DNA of 64,000 nt from JALYTY01 sp964546935 (lineage in GTDB: Bacteria > Vulcanimicrobiota > Vulcanimicrobiia > Vulcanimicrobiales > Vulcanimicrobiaceae). Of the stretch, positions 7,914-16,539 are shown in pieces. The notes beneath the pieces are model-generated. The model was not told where the DNA came from. It was given only the letters and a program-made list of their open reading frames with translations, and searched no databases. The stretch spans positions 1 through 64,000 of the forward strand of contig CAZJLJ010000003.1 of assembly GCA_964546935.1 (NCBI GenBank). The letters are read 5' to 3'. Each line of letters starts with the position of its first letter. Positions within the stretch are counted from its first letter, which is position 1. Both the position numbers and the translations under genes were made by a program.

Positions 7914-9524
7914 CTATTTCGGTTTTATTGCAACGGCTCGTACCGACTCCGGTGCCTGACCTTCGAACTTTTTGAAGTTGTCGAAGAAGAGCTGTGCGAC
8001 TCTGCGCGCCTGTTCGTCGTACGCCGCTTTGTCGGCCCAAACGTTGCGCGGATTCAACACTTCGCTCGGCACGCCCGGAACCGACTTCGGAATCTTGAGC
8101 CCGAAGAACGGCTCGTTTTCGAAGTCGTTCGGAATGCGGCCTTCGATAGCTGCGTTCACCATTGCCCGAGTGTGCGCGATAGACATGCGCTTACCGACGC
8201 CGTAAGGTCCGCCGCTCCAACCGGTGTTTACGAGCCAGCATTCCACTTCGTGCGTGTCGATTTTTTCACCGAGCAACTTCGAGTAAACGGTCGGATGATG
8301 CACCATGAACGGCGCACCGAAGCACGTTGAGAACGTCGCTTGCGGTTCGGTAACGCCGCGTTCCGTGCCGGCAATTTTTGCCGTGTACCCCGAGAGGAAG
8401 TGATACATCGCTTGATCTCGCGTAAGTTTCGAGATCGGCGGCAATACGCCGAACGCATCCGCGGTTAGCATGATGATCGTTTCCGGATGTCCGCCCTTGC
8501 TGCCGGGAACGATGTTCGGAATGAACTCGAGCGGGTAGGCCGAGCGCGTGTTTTCGGTTTTCGCTTCGGAATCGACGTCCAACTCGCGCGTGCGTTCGTC
8601 GTAAACGACATTTTCAAGTACGGTCGAGAAACGATTCGTCGCTGCCCAAATCTCGGGTTCGGCCGTCGGCGAGAGATGGATGACTTTGGCGTAACACCCG
8701 CCCTCGATGTTGAAGACGCCGTCGCTAGACCAGCCGTGCTCGTCGTCGCCGATCAGCGGACGATGCGGATCCGAAGAAAGCGTCGTCTTTCCCGTGCCCG
8801 AGAGACCGAAGAAGATGGCGACGTCTTTATCCTTATTGCCGACGTTCGCGGAGCAGTGCATCGAGAGCGTGTTGCGAAGCGGCAACAGGTAATTCATTAC
8901 CGTGAAGACTGACTTCTTGATTTCGCCGGCGTACTTCGTTCCGCCGATCAGAATCATGCGCTTCTTGAAATTCACCAAAATGAAGGTCGACGAACGCGTG
9001 CCGTCGCGTTGCGGATCGGCTTCGAAAAGAGCCGCATCGACGACCGTGAACTCCGGCGCGAAGTTCGGGTCGGCCTTTTCCGGCGTGATGAACAGATGGT
9101 GTGCGAAGAGGTTGTGCCAAGCAAATTCACTGTACACGCGAATCGGCACGCGGAACTTCTCATCGGCGCCGACATAAGCGTCCAGCGAGTACACGTCTCG
9201 TTCCGAAAGATACGCTTGAACCTTGTCCCACAGCGCGTCGAAAACAGCCTCGTCTATAGGCCGGTTCGTTTCACCCCAATCGATGTAGTTTTCGCTCGAG
9301 GGCTCTTTGACAAAGAATTTATCTTTGGGTGAGCGGCCGGTTTGCGGACGCGTATCTACGATAAGCTGCCCATCACGTCCGAGGACCCCTTCACCGCGAC
9401 GAAGGGCGTGCTCGATCAATTCAGGAGGTGTGAGGTTCTCCCAAAGATTCGCAGCCTTGATTTTGTCCGGAACGGTAAGAATGGTGTGATCCCTCGTTGA
9501 TGTATGGCGCCGAGATATTAACAC
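7914..9524 (-). CDS. pckA: Phosphoenolpyruvate carboxykinase (ATP)
   Basis: A 536-residue cytosolic enzyme converting oxaloacetate and ATP to phosphoenolpyruvate, CO2 and ADP, the entry step of gluconeogenesis. Characteristic blocks include RSPKDKF, the substrate loop RVYSEFAWHNLFAHHLFI, the P-loop FFGLSGTGKTTLSSDP, the kinase-2 block IGDDEHGW followed by NIEGGCYAK, and NTGWSGGPYGVGKRM. Length fits ATP-type enzymes. The start is GTG at 9524: it is preceded at 9532-9538 by a strong GGAGGTG ribosome site, which no other candidate has. Together with the PPi phosphofructokinase it suggests active carbon flow between the TCA cycle and sugars. A VOC gene follows in the same operon. Confidence 0.96.
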   Translation of the reverse strand: MLISRRHTSTRDHTILTVPDKIKAANLWENLTPPELIEHALRRGEGVLGRDGQLIVDTRPQTGRSPKDKFFVKEPSSENYIDWGETNRPIDEAVFDALWDKVQAYLSERDVYSLDAYVGADEKFRVPIRVYSEFAWHNLFAHHLFITPEKADPNFAPEFTVVDAALFEADPQRDGTRSSTFILVNFKKRMILIGGTKYAGEIKKSVFTVMNYLLPLRNTLSMHCSANVGNKDKDVAIFFGLSGTGKTTLSSDPHRPLIGDDEHGWSSDGVFNIEGGCYAKVIHLSPTAEPEIWAATNRFSTVLENVVYDERTRELDVDSEAKTENTRSAYPLEFIPNIVPGSKGGHPETIIMLTADAFGVLPPISKLTRDQAMYHFLSGYTAKIAGTERGVTEPQATFSTCFGAPFMVHHPTVYSKLLGEKIDTHEVECWLVNTGWSGGPYGVGKRMSIAHTRAMVNAAIEGRIPNDFENEPFFGLKIPKSVPGVPSEVLNPRNVWADKAAYDEQARRVAQLFFDNFKKFEGQAPESVRAVAIKPK

Positions 9525-9581
9525 TGTTTTTCACCTCCGCACACCGCGCCTGCATGCAGGCCCTCCACAAAAAAGCTTCCA

Positions 9582-10769
9582 ATGCAACGCCCCATGCCGA
9601 CGCGTTCCTTTCTGTCGCTCGCAGCGCTTGTAGCAGTGTTGCTGGCTTTATCGCACCCTGCGCTTGCCGTGCTGCCTTTCCACTTTGGGAGTTTTCCCAG
9701 CGGAGCGCTTGACGGTATCACCGACGTCCCGGGTGTCCTTCTGTCACATGTGACAAAAGTCGAGGGTTCAAACATCCGAACCGGCGCGACGGCAATTTTC
9801 CCTAACAGCGATCCCTGGAACCACAAAGTCTCGGCTGCTCAGTTCGATTTCAACGGCAACGGTGAGATGACCGGGAGCCATTGGGTGAATACCGCCGGTT
9901 ACCTAGAAGTCCCAATCGTCCTAACCAACACCCTCAACGTCGGCCGCGCCGACGACGGCGTTATCGATTGGATGATCCAGCGCTATCCCGAGGTCGGGCG
10001 GCGGGACGACGTGCCACTGCCGGTTGTGGCCGAATGTGACGACCAGCTACTGAACGATATCCAAGCTCGGGCCGTCCATCAGAACGACATTGTTTCGCTG
10101 CTAAACTCCGCCAAAGGCGGCCAATTCGCGCGCGGAAGCGTGGGCGCCGGAACGGGGATGCGCGCGTTCGGCTTTAAGGCGGGCATCGGCTCTGCGTCGC
10201 GCGTTTTACCGGCGGTCCTCGGCGGCTATCACGTCGGTGTACTTGTGAACGACAACACCGGAAGTTCACGCAGCGCCCTCACAATCGTCGGGGTTCCCGT
10301 AGGAGAGCGTCTGAAAAACGAAGAGCTGATGACCTATCCAAAACGCGTCTCCGAAGCAACACTGCACGGGCGCATGGAGTCCGGCAGCATTATTATCGTG
10401 ATCGCGACCGATGCGCCGTTGGATAATCGCCAGTTGCGCGCTATCGCGTTACGAGCCGGATTGGGAATGGGCCGCACCGGTTTGACTTCCGACGTCGGCA
10501 GCGGCGATCTATTTATCGCGTTTTCCACTGCATATGTCTTTAACCGTACGGGAAACTTCGACGTCGTCGCTCCGTCGAAACCGATTCTCGAGAACAACTC
10601 AACGCTAAACGCGCTCTACCGCGCAACGGCGGAGGCGACGCAAGCCGCCATTTACGATGCGCTTTTCGAAGCGAAAACGATGACGGGGCAAGACGGCGCG
10701 ACGGTTTACGGTTTGCCGGACGAACGAGTGTTGCAAATGCTGCGCACAGCCGGCGCGATCGCGAAGTGA
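9582..10769 (+). CDS. Secreted P1-family peptidase (DmpA/BapA-like aminopeptidase)
   Basis: A 395-residue Ntn-type hydrolase precursor. It starts with a signal peptide (SLAALVAVLLALSHPALA, to about residue 29), so it acts in the periplasm. Family blocks are DGITDVPGVLLSHVT, RGSVGAGTGM (residues 185-193) and VLVNDNTGSSR. The motif GSIIIVIATDAPL has the Gly268-Ser269 bond expected to be cut autocatalytically, exposing Ser269 as the nucleophile. Such enzymes release N-terminal residues from D-Ala or beta-amino peptides. ATG 9594 is an equally possible start. It heads a three-gene operon with a GNAT and a VOC gene, each overlapping its predecessor by four bases. Confidence 0.9.
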   Translation: MQRPMPTRSFLSLAALVAVLLALSHPALAVLPFHFGSFPSGALDGITDVPGVLLSHVTKVEGSNIRTGATAIFPNSDPWNHKVSAAQFDFNGNGEMTGSHWVNTAGYLEVPIVLTNTLNVGRADDGVIDWMIQRYPEVGRRDDVPLPVVAECDDQLLNDIQARAVHQNDIVSLLNSAKGGQFARGSVGAGTGMRAFGFKAGIGSASRVLPAVLGGYHVGVLVNDNTGSSRSALTIVGVPVGERLKNEELMTYPKRVSEATLHGRMESGSIIIVIATDAPLDNRQLRAIALRAGLGMGRTGLTSDVGSGDLFIAFSTAYVFNRTGNFDVVAPSKPILENNSTLNALYRATAEATQAAIYDALFEAKTMTGQDGATVYGLPDERVLQMLRTAGAIAK

Positions 10770-11272
10770 GTTTCATCGAGACGCAACGGTTGCTGTTGCG
10801 GACGTGGATGCTCCCCGGAGATCTGCAAGACGCAAAAGAACTATTCACCGATGAGGACGCGCAACGATTCTACATTCGCGGGACGCTTCAGAATTCGGAA
10901 GTGCGTGATTACGTGCAACGGCTCATCGATAAGGAAGAACGTGAAGGGTTCGGCGTCTGGCCGGTCGTTGAAATATCGTCGCACGAGTTAGTGGGCGCGG
11001 CCGGCATTTCACGTGTGGCTGAGTTGGGCGGCGATGTCGAGGTAGATTGGATCTTCAAGCCGGGAGCACGCGGAAAGGGATATGCCAAAGAAGCCGCGAC
11101 TGCGGTCCTTGACTACGCCTTCGGCGCTGCCCACTTGCCGCGGGTTTGCGCTTTGATCGATCCCGGGAACACTGCATCCATCGCGATAGCAAACCGCTTG
11201 GGCATGCGTTTCGATCGTGTTGTGCGTGCCTACAAGCGCGATCTGCTTCGCTACGTAAGGGAGGCATCGTGA
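10766..11272 (+). CDS. GNAT acetyltransferase, RimJ/RimL type
   Basis: A 168-residue N-acetyltransferase. The first strand ETQRLLLRTW is typical of the RimJ/RimL group. The acetyl-CoA-binding motif A is at about residues 100-115 (KPGARGKGYAKEAATAVLDYAF), followed by the motif B asparagine in DPGNTASIAIANRLGM. The acceptor may be a protein N-terminus or a small amine; it cannot be told here. It starts with GTG at 10766, overlapping the peptidase stop (GTGA), and its own stop overlaps the next start in the same way. Tight coupling suggests shared regulation with the peptidase. Confidence 0.88.
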   Translation: MSFIETQRLLLRTWMLPGDLQDAKELFTDEDAQRFYIRGTLQNSEVRDYVQRLIDKEEREGFGVWPVVEISSHELVGAAGISRVAELGGDVEVDWIFKPGARGKGYAKEAATAVLDYAFGAAHLPRVCALIDPGNTASIAIANRLGMRFDRVVRAYKRDLLRYVREAS

Positions 11273-11658
11273 AAATCAAACTCGGTCACGTGGGCCATTT
11301 TTCCCTCGCAGTGCGAGACGTTGACGCTAGCGAAAAGTGGTGGCGCGAGAGTTTCGATCTAAAGGTGATGTTCCGTTTTGCGGACGGCGTCGGTTTGACG
11401 AACGAAAACATTACGCTCGGGCTGCAAAAGGGAACGCCGCATCCGGAAGTCCTCGATCACATGTCGTTTCATTTACCGAACATGTCCTCGCTGCGTGAAG
11501 CGTTGGAAGTGTTGAAGAAGAACGGCGTGAACGTGGAAGATCCCGGCGATGAAATCGGTCCCGAAGCGAGCGGTTCGCCCAATATGGGCCTGTGGTTTCA
11601 CGATCTCGACGGATACCGTTGGGAGTTATCCGTCCAGGGTGGCGCAAAAGAGAAGTAA
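11269..11658 (+). CDS. VOC family protein
   Basis: A 129-residue vicinal-oxygen-chelate protein. GHVGHFSLAVRDVDASEKWW is the first beta-alpha element with its His ligand, DHMSFHL the second-half ligand strand, and LWFHDLDGYRWELSVQG the C-terminal strand with Glu. It starts with GTG at 11269 inside the stop of the GNAT gene and is preceded by GGGAGG. It is the last gene of the peptidase operon. Only about 15% of positions look shared with the VOC protein at 7497-7910 by eye, so they are not recent duplicates. Function unassigned. Confidence 0.82.
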   Translation: MKIKLGHVGHFSLAVRDVDASEKWWRESFDLKVMFRFADGVGLTNENITLGLQKGTPHPEVLDHMSFHLPNMSSLREALEVLKKNGVNVEDPGDEIGPEASGSPNMGLWFHDLDGYRWELSVQGGAKEK

Positions 11659-11662
11659 AAAG

Positions 11663-12544
11663 CTATCGATTGTGCGCCACTTCACTCGGGGTCGCAAGCG
11701 GTGCTTGATTTCCCCAAGACGTTCGTTCGTGATCGACAACGGCGGCAACTTGGGCGTTGTTTAGCTGCGATCCAAATGGCGGCATCTGCGCTGCATAGTG
11801 CGTGCCGCCGATCGCCTTGCCGTTCAATCCCCTTAGCACCACCTTGATATGCGCGTCGGCGTTCGGACCGTTAACGACGGGGTCGCCTGCGAGCGGCGGG
11901 AACGTTCCCGGAACGCCCGCACCCGTTTCGCCGTGACACGATTGACAATTCGCCGCGTAAACCTGCTCGCCGAGCGATGCATAGTCGAATGCCGCGACGC
12001 TCTTACTTCCGACGGCCGGATTCTTTGAAACGGGCGCTTGCGTCGGTTCGACGCTCTGCGATGCCGGTGCGTTTGCGGCAGCTAACGCCGGATTCGTCGC
12101 GTAGGTGGGTGTTTTTGCAAAGGCTTCCGGCGTTTTGAAATACTCGATGCCGTACCATGCAGCCCATGCCGCTACGACGGCGATCAAAACCCAAGTCCAA
12201 ACTGGGACCGGTCCTTCGGATTCCGCGCGCACCGGATCGAACGGTTCGTCGGAACCGAAGGCGTTCACGTTAATTTCGATTGTGCCGCGAACTCGTGATC
12301 CCGGGCGTAGTCCGGTGACGGTAATGCCGGGGCCGTTCGCTACGATAAATGGAACGGTGCGGATGCCGACGTGCCCCACTGCATCTACGGCTTGAATCCG
12401 CAGTTTGTGCTCGCCGTCGGGCAAAGCCGTCGTATCGACCGTAACCACTGCCGGAGGTTTGTACGTTGCAAACGGTTCCGTCTCATCGTCCAAAAAGATG
12501 CTGATGGAAACCGGCTCGTTCGGTGTCAGGTCGATATCGGCCAT
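11663..12544 (-). CDS. Membrane-anchored cytochrome c with N-terminal Ig-like domain (oxidase subunit III-like)
   Basis: A 293-residue protein at the end of the cbb3 oxidase operon. Residues 1-110 look like a bacterial Ig-like fold (DTTALPDGEHKLRIQAVDAVGHVG), one membrane helix follows at about 114-135 (VWTWVLIAVVAAWAAWYGIEYF), then an Ala/Pro-rich linker. The C-terminal class I cytochrome c domain has heme motif CQSCH near residue 206 and axial Met in QMPPFG. It takes the place of CcoP/FixP but has one heme site rather than two. There is no signal peptide, so with the heme outside the cell the Ig-like domain would face the cytoplasm, which is odd. It overlaps the preceding small gene by one base (TAATG). 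Confidence 0.82.
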   Translation of the reverse strand: MADIDLTPNEPVSISIFLDDETEPFATYKPPAVVTVDTTALPDGEHKLRIQAVDAVGHVGIRTVPFIVANGPGITVTGLRPGSRVRGTIEINVNAFGSDEPFDPVRAESEGPVPVWTWVLIAVVAAWAAWYGIEYFKTPEAFAKTPTYATNPALAAANAPASQSVEPTQAPVSKNPAVGSKSVAAFDYASLGEQVYAANCQSCHGETGAGVPGTFPPLAGDPVVNGPNADAHIKVVLRGLNGKAIGGTHYAAQMPPFGSQLNNAQVAAVVDHERTSWGNQAPLATPSEVAHNR

Positions 12545-12717
12545 TAGCGATCTTTTCGCATAATGAGGCGTTTCGGGTGGTCGGGTGCCGTTTCACCCGG
12601 GCGCACAGTCCAATAGATGCACGCACCGATCGTCCACAAGGTGGCGAGCGTTCCGGCTACGATTACCGCCCATCCGAAAAGGTCGTTATGAACCGGTGTC
12701 ATTTGCATGTCGTTCAT
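12544..12717 (-). CDS. CcoQ/FixQ-like small oxidase subunit
   Basis: A 57-residue gene between ccoO and the cytochrome gene. It begins MNDMQMTPVHNDLFGW, has one membrane helix (about residues 15-37, AVIVAGTLATLWTIGACIYW) and ends in a short basic tail (HPKRLIMRKDR). ATG overlaps the ccoO stop by four bases (ATGA), and its TAA shares one base with the next ATG. Size, topology and operon position match CcoQ-type subunits, which stabilise cbb3 oxidase. Sequence similarity is too weak to prove it. Confidence 0.75.
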   Translation of the reverse strand: MNDMQMTPVHNDLFGWAVIVAGTLATLWTIGACIYWTVRPGETAPDHPKRLIMRKDR

Positions 12718-13298
12718 TGCGATGCGGTTTTGGTGAGTGGGACTTGTTTTAAGGACTTCAGATAAGCCACGAGGTCACGCGAATCGTCCGTGATCACAAC
12801 GACACCGTTTGAGGGAGCAAATTGGGGCGGTATCGCAACGACGGTATCGTTCGGATCTGCTTTGGTCTTCACGACAAAAAGCCATGGATAACGCGGCATT
12901 ATGGAACCGCTTACAACCGCACGAGGATTCCATAGGTGGAGATATTGCCACACTTCGCTTGGTTGGCGTGCGCCGATGTTGCTAAGATCCGGGCCGGTCC
13001 GCTCGGTCCCAAGCAATTGCGGCGTTGAAAACGCGTAGTCGCCGGCTATCGAAGGACGCCCGAAAACCAAATCTTGTTGGAGTGGACGCACGTTTTGAGT
13101 GTGGCAGTACGAACAGCCTTCGCCGACATAGATTTCGCGCCCATGTTGCTCTTGCTCGCTCAACGGTTTCAATCCCGGCGCAGGCGAACTTTGTGACAAC
13201 ACGACACCCGGGACGACCCCCATCATAAATGCCAAGAAGCCGTAAATTAGCGCGCATGCAAGCATGAAGTACCCGACATTGTTCATCCCACGATTCAT
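12714..13298 (-). CDS. ccoO: cbb3-type cytochrome c oxidase subunit II (mono-heme)
   Basis: A 194-residue subunit with an N-terminal membrane anchor (residues 8-32, VGYFMLACALIYGFLAFMMG) and a periplasmic heme c domain. The heme motif CSYCH sits in the family block GEGCSYCHTQNVRP, and the axial Met in GSIMPRYPWL. It passes electrons to the CcoN active site. ATG 13298 was chosen because it overlaps the ccoN stop (ATGA), has GGTGGAAGT upstream and puts the anchor at the N-terminus; a longer frame reaches into ccoN. Confidence 0.92.
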   Translation of the reverse strand: MNRGMNNVGYFMLACALIYGFLAFMMGVVPGVVLSQSSPAPGLKPLSEQEQHGREIYVGEGCSYCHTQNVRPLQQDLVFGRPSIAGDYAFSTPQLLGTERTGPDLSNIGARQPSEVWQYLHLWNPRAVVSGSIMPRYPWLFVVKTKADPNDTVVAIPPQFAPSNGVVVITDDSRDLVAYLKSLKQVPLTKTASQ

Positions 13299-14704
13299 AC
13301 TTCCACCGCGCTCTTTCTCGGCGGAGCTTCCCACGTTGCGCTGGCACGTTCGGGCGCGAGGGTCATCAGGTACACGTTGTATGCGAAGATTAGGTGCGAA
13401 ACAAACATCAGCGTCCCGGCAACGGCACGACCCGCCCAATACGGCGCGGCAGCGTCAACGGAAGAAATAAATGGATTACCGGAGGCCCACGTAAGGCCCT
13501 GAACCGTTCCCGCGACGGAGAGGGAAAGAACGTAAAACGTTACGCCAAGGGTGGCGAACCAAAAGTGCAATCCCGTGGCCACGCGATTCGGCTGTTTGCC
13601 GGTTGCCCTTGGAAGAAGTGCGTATGTCGCGCCCCATGCAAGGAAAGTGACGAAGCCGTACATCGTTGCGTGCGAATGACCGACCGTAAAATTCGTTAAG
13701 TGCCAAATGGCCTGCAGACTGCGAAACGCTTCGATGGTGCCTTGGGTCGAGCCCAGAAAGTAGTACGCGACTCCTACGACGATGAACGGCAGCGCGTAAG
13801 ATCGGCGAATCGTTTCGCCGTGCCCGCGCATGGTAAGCGCAAAATTTGCGCTTCCGGCGAAGACCGGTACCAGCATCCCTACGCTGAAAACGATCGCAAG
13901 CGTTTGAAACCACCAGGGAAGCGGCGTGAACTCATAGTGATGGGCGCCGACGACGGGATAGAAAACCAGATTCGTCCAGAAGCCCAGAACCCCAAGGGCG
14001 TAAGAGTAAATCGGCCGGTTCAAGAGCTTAGGCAGTGCGTAATACGTAACGCCGAGCGCCAAGAACGTAAACCACATTCCCACGGCGTTGTGCATGAAAT
14101 ACGCCTGCACTGCTACTTGTCCGATTCCATTCTGATAGCTGGGAATAAAAGCAACCAGCGACAGGATTAGCGTGAAGATAAACCCACCGATGGTGTACCA
14201 ATTCGAGATGTAGATCTCACGTTCGACGCGTTGATGCACGGTGCGAACAACGGTCAATCCGCTAAAGAACACGCCGGCCATGAATAGCAGGCGTACCCAC
14301 CACACCCACTCGCGATACTCCTGATCGCCGTAATTTATGCCGAGATCCAGCGTGACGGTTCCGCAGATCGCGGCGAGATTGTAAAACAATAAAGAAAGCC
14401 AAGCAAAGCGTTTGCCGGCTATTGGAATACCCGATGTACGCGCCCCGACGTAGATTGCCGCGCCCGAAAGCGCGATGGAAGCCCAACCGTAGAACGTGCC
14501 GTTGGTGTGGATTGCGCGGAGGCGACCGAATGAAAGAAACGGACTCGTAGCCCAATCGGGATACGGAAATTTGAAACTGAGCAGTAGTCCGACGGCCGTC
14601 GTAAGTAGCAGCCAAAACGTCGCGCTCACGATGAATGCCGAGAAGATAGCAATGTCTTCCGGCTCTACATTATCGCGAGTGATGGCCGCGGCGGCGGTAG
14701 CCAT
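13295..14704 (-). CDS. ccoN: cbb3-type cytochrome c oxidase subunit I
   Basis: A 469-residue catalytic heme-copper oxidase subunit with about 12 membrane helices, reducing O2 to water and pumping protons. Metal-ligand histidines are visible in RAIHTNGTFYGW (low-spin heme), VVGAHHYEFTPLP (CuB pair) and the block WHLTNFTVGHSHATMYGF (heme ligands). The YxxH-type covalent Tyr pattern of C-family oxidases is consistent with FWTNLVFYPVVGAHH. It is the first gene of the operon ccoN-ccoO-ccoQ-cytochrome c, all with four- or one-base overlaps. A possible promoter with TTGCAA and GAATAA lies just upstream (14718-14742, weak). cbb3 enzymes usually serve low-oxygen respiration. Confidence 0.95.
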   Translation of the reverse strand: MATAAAAITRDNVEPEDIAIFSAFIVSATFWLLLTTAVGLLLSFKFPYPDWATSPFLSFGRLRAIHTNGTFYGWASIALSGAAIYVGARTSGIPIAGKRFAWLSLLFYNLAAICGTVTLDLGINYGDQEYREWVWWVRLLFMAGVFFSGLTVVRTVHQRVEREIYISNWYTIGGFIFTLILSLVAFIPSYQNGIGQVAVQAYFMHNAVGMWFTFLALGVTYYALPKLLNRPIYSYALGVLGFWTNLVFYPVVGAHHYEFTPLPWWFQTLAIVFSVGMLVPVFAGSANFALTMRGHGETIRRSYALPFIVVGVAYYFLGSTQGTIEAFRSLQAIWHLTNFTVGHSHATMYGFVTFLAWGATYALLPRATGKQPNRVATGLHFWFATLGVTFYVLSLSVAGTVQGLTWASGNPFISSVDAAAPYWAGRAVAGTLMFVSHLIFAYNVYLMTLAPERASATWEAPPRKSAVEV

Positions 14705-14771
14705 GACAATGTTATTCTGCTGTCACCAGCCCGCCATTGCAAGCGAGGATGCGCCCGGCGGCAACTGTTGT

Positions 14772-16493
14772 CTAAGCGCGCATTGCATGCATTGCGACGT
14801 GCGACATCGTTAGCAAATTCTTCCTCGTCTCAAACTCGCAAAGTGCCCGTCCGACTTTGGCGCTCATTTTGTTCGTAATGAACCAGGGTGGAAGCGGAAG
14901 AAGCGAATTGCCGTAGCCGGCAAAACTTCGCGGGAACGGTGCAAACGGTGCATAGACCACCGACTTCTCTGAACGCGAAAACAAATGGCTGTTGTGCACC
15001 ACGCCGGTTCCACTTTGGATATCGTCTATCGTATGACCGGGGAAGGCGCCCCACGGCGTTTCGGCTATAAAATACCCCACGCCGGTCCATGCGTTTACGC
15101 CGACACAACCATAGCGCATGTTCGCAATTGCCGAATCGATTGCGGCCGCGTGTTCGCGCATCGTCTTCGGGTGCACGATGATGTTTCCGCCGAGCGTTCC
15201 CCATAACGATTCATTCGCAAACGAAACCGCTTTCTCGAGATAAGATTCGGTCTCACCCGGAAATGCCGTAACGGCAAGAACACTGCCGAAAGCCTCATCT
15301 CGAAAGACGACATGCCCCGAGCCGGCACCCTCGACTGAGAAGAGCGTTCGCGGTACGAAACCGCCGCCCGCACGCCCGTGATGTTGGGCATTGGGTTCGT
15401 GAGCTGATAAACGGGCATGACGTGTCTCGGCGCCGGGATAGTATGCGGGACGGTCGATCGCATCGCGCATAACCACTTGAACCGCATCGAGCAGCTTTTT
15501 CGTTCCAGTCCACTCGGTGGGAACGATCAAAACCTGCGACGCGACACAATTGAATCCGCCGTTGTGCATTTTTTGCGTAACGATGTTCTGCGCCTGAAAA
15601 GCGATATCGGCATCGCTCCAATCGCCCGGAACGACAATCGTTGGACTAACATTGCCGAGCTCACTGGAAATCGGCTTCTTTAAAATCGGGTCGTTGCGCC
15701 GTTTTCGCTCCACGGCATCCGGCCCGTCGCCGTAGACGATCGCATCGAACGTCTTGTCGCTTCCTGTGATGTGAATCTCATCGATGCAGGGATGACTGCA
15801 AAGATACTTGCCCACTTCCGCGCCGCCGTAGGCGAAACGAAGATACCCCGCATCGACGAGCGGCTTGAATGCGGCTTCGAAAATTGGCCCCAAGTAGTCG
15901 TTGACGGGATTCATTTTCAGCATGCAAACCGCGCCGTCCGCGACCAGCTTATAGATCACATCGAGCGGTGCAATGGATGAAATATTTCCAGCGCCTAATA
16001 CAAGCGCAACGTGCCGTTCGTGAAAAGGCTGCTGGTACCAAGGGGCCAGCGTTGACTGGAAATTCACTCTATCGATGCCGGGCTGCATCCAAACCTCGGC
16101 GCGGATCCCGCTAAGCAGCGTTTTGTCATAGAAGTCGACCGGAAAGACGTCGACCACTAATTGCGCGTCGGGACGCGTGCGGATACGATGCGGATCGATT
16201 TGCGGCGAGCCATGCCGTGCGATTTGCTCCAGCGTGTCGACGTAGCGGTTCAACGCGTAGAGGACCGCCCACGGGCCGGATATCCACTCTTCGCCCTCAA
16301 GCGGCGTGCCGGCAATTCCCTTGGCGCCCGCGGCCGCAAGAGCCCATCGCTCAGCTTGCGCGGCAACCGTGAGACTGAGCGTCCGTAACAACTTCGCCTT
16401 ATCTGCGGCCGATAACGACACCCAGTGCGCGGCGCTTGTCCGCAACTCGTCCAAGGCGCGGTCGATCGGGCTTGTGAGGGCGCTCGTTGTCAT
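14772..16493 (-). CDS. Aldehyde dehydrogenase family protein
   Basis: A 573-residue NAD(P)-dependent aldehyde dehydrogenase-like enzyme. The general-base Glu is in SSELGNVSP and the catalytic Cys in NGGFNCVASQ. A GxGN-type cofactor block is VLGAGNISSIAPLD, and late blocks are VFRDEAFGSVLAV and GVNAWTGVGY. It is longer than the usual 480-500 residues because of an N-terminal helical part. The start ATG 16493 is chosen since the frame upstream runs antisense through two other small genes and a hairpin. It stands alone, upstream of the cco operon on the same strand with 67 bases between. Substrate unknown. Confidence 0.83.
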   Translation of the reverse strand: MTTSALTSPIDRALDELRTSAAHWVSLSAADKAKLLRTLSLTVAAQAERWALAAAGAKGIAGTPLEGEEWISGPWAVLYALNRYVDTLEQIARHGSPQIDPHRIRTRPDAQLVVDVFPVDFYDKTLLSGIRAEVWMQPGIDRVNFQSTLAPWYQQPFHERHVALVLGAGNISSIAPLDVIYKLVADGAVCMLKMNPVNDYLGPIFEAAFKPLVDAGYLRFAYGGAEVGKYLCSHPCIDEIHITGSDKTFDAIVYGDGPDAVERKRRNDPILKKPISSELGNVSPTIVVPGDWSDADIAFQAQNIVTQKMHNGGFNCVASQVLIVPTEWTGTKKLLDAVQVVMRDAIDRPAYYPGAETRHARLSAHEPNAQHHGRAGGGFVPRTLFSVEGAGSGHVVFRDEAFGSVLAVTAFPGETESYLEKAVSFANESLWGTLGGNIIVHPKTMREHAAAIDSAIANMRYGCVGVNAWTGVGYFIAETPWGAFPGHTIDDIQSGTGVVHNSHLFSRSEKSVVYAPFAPFPRSFAGYGNSLLPLPPWFITNKMSAKVGRALCEFETRKNLLTMSHVAMHAMRA

Positions 16494-16539
16494 GAAGAGC
16501 CTTTCGGCCTTTGTGGTATGATTCCGCGAGGAGGTAACC

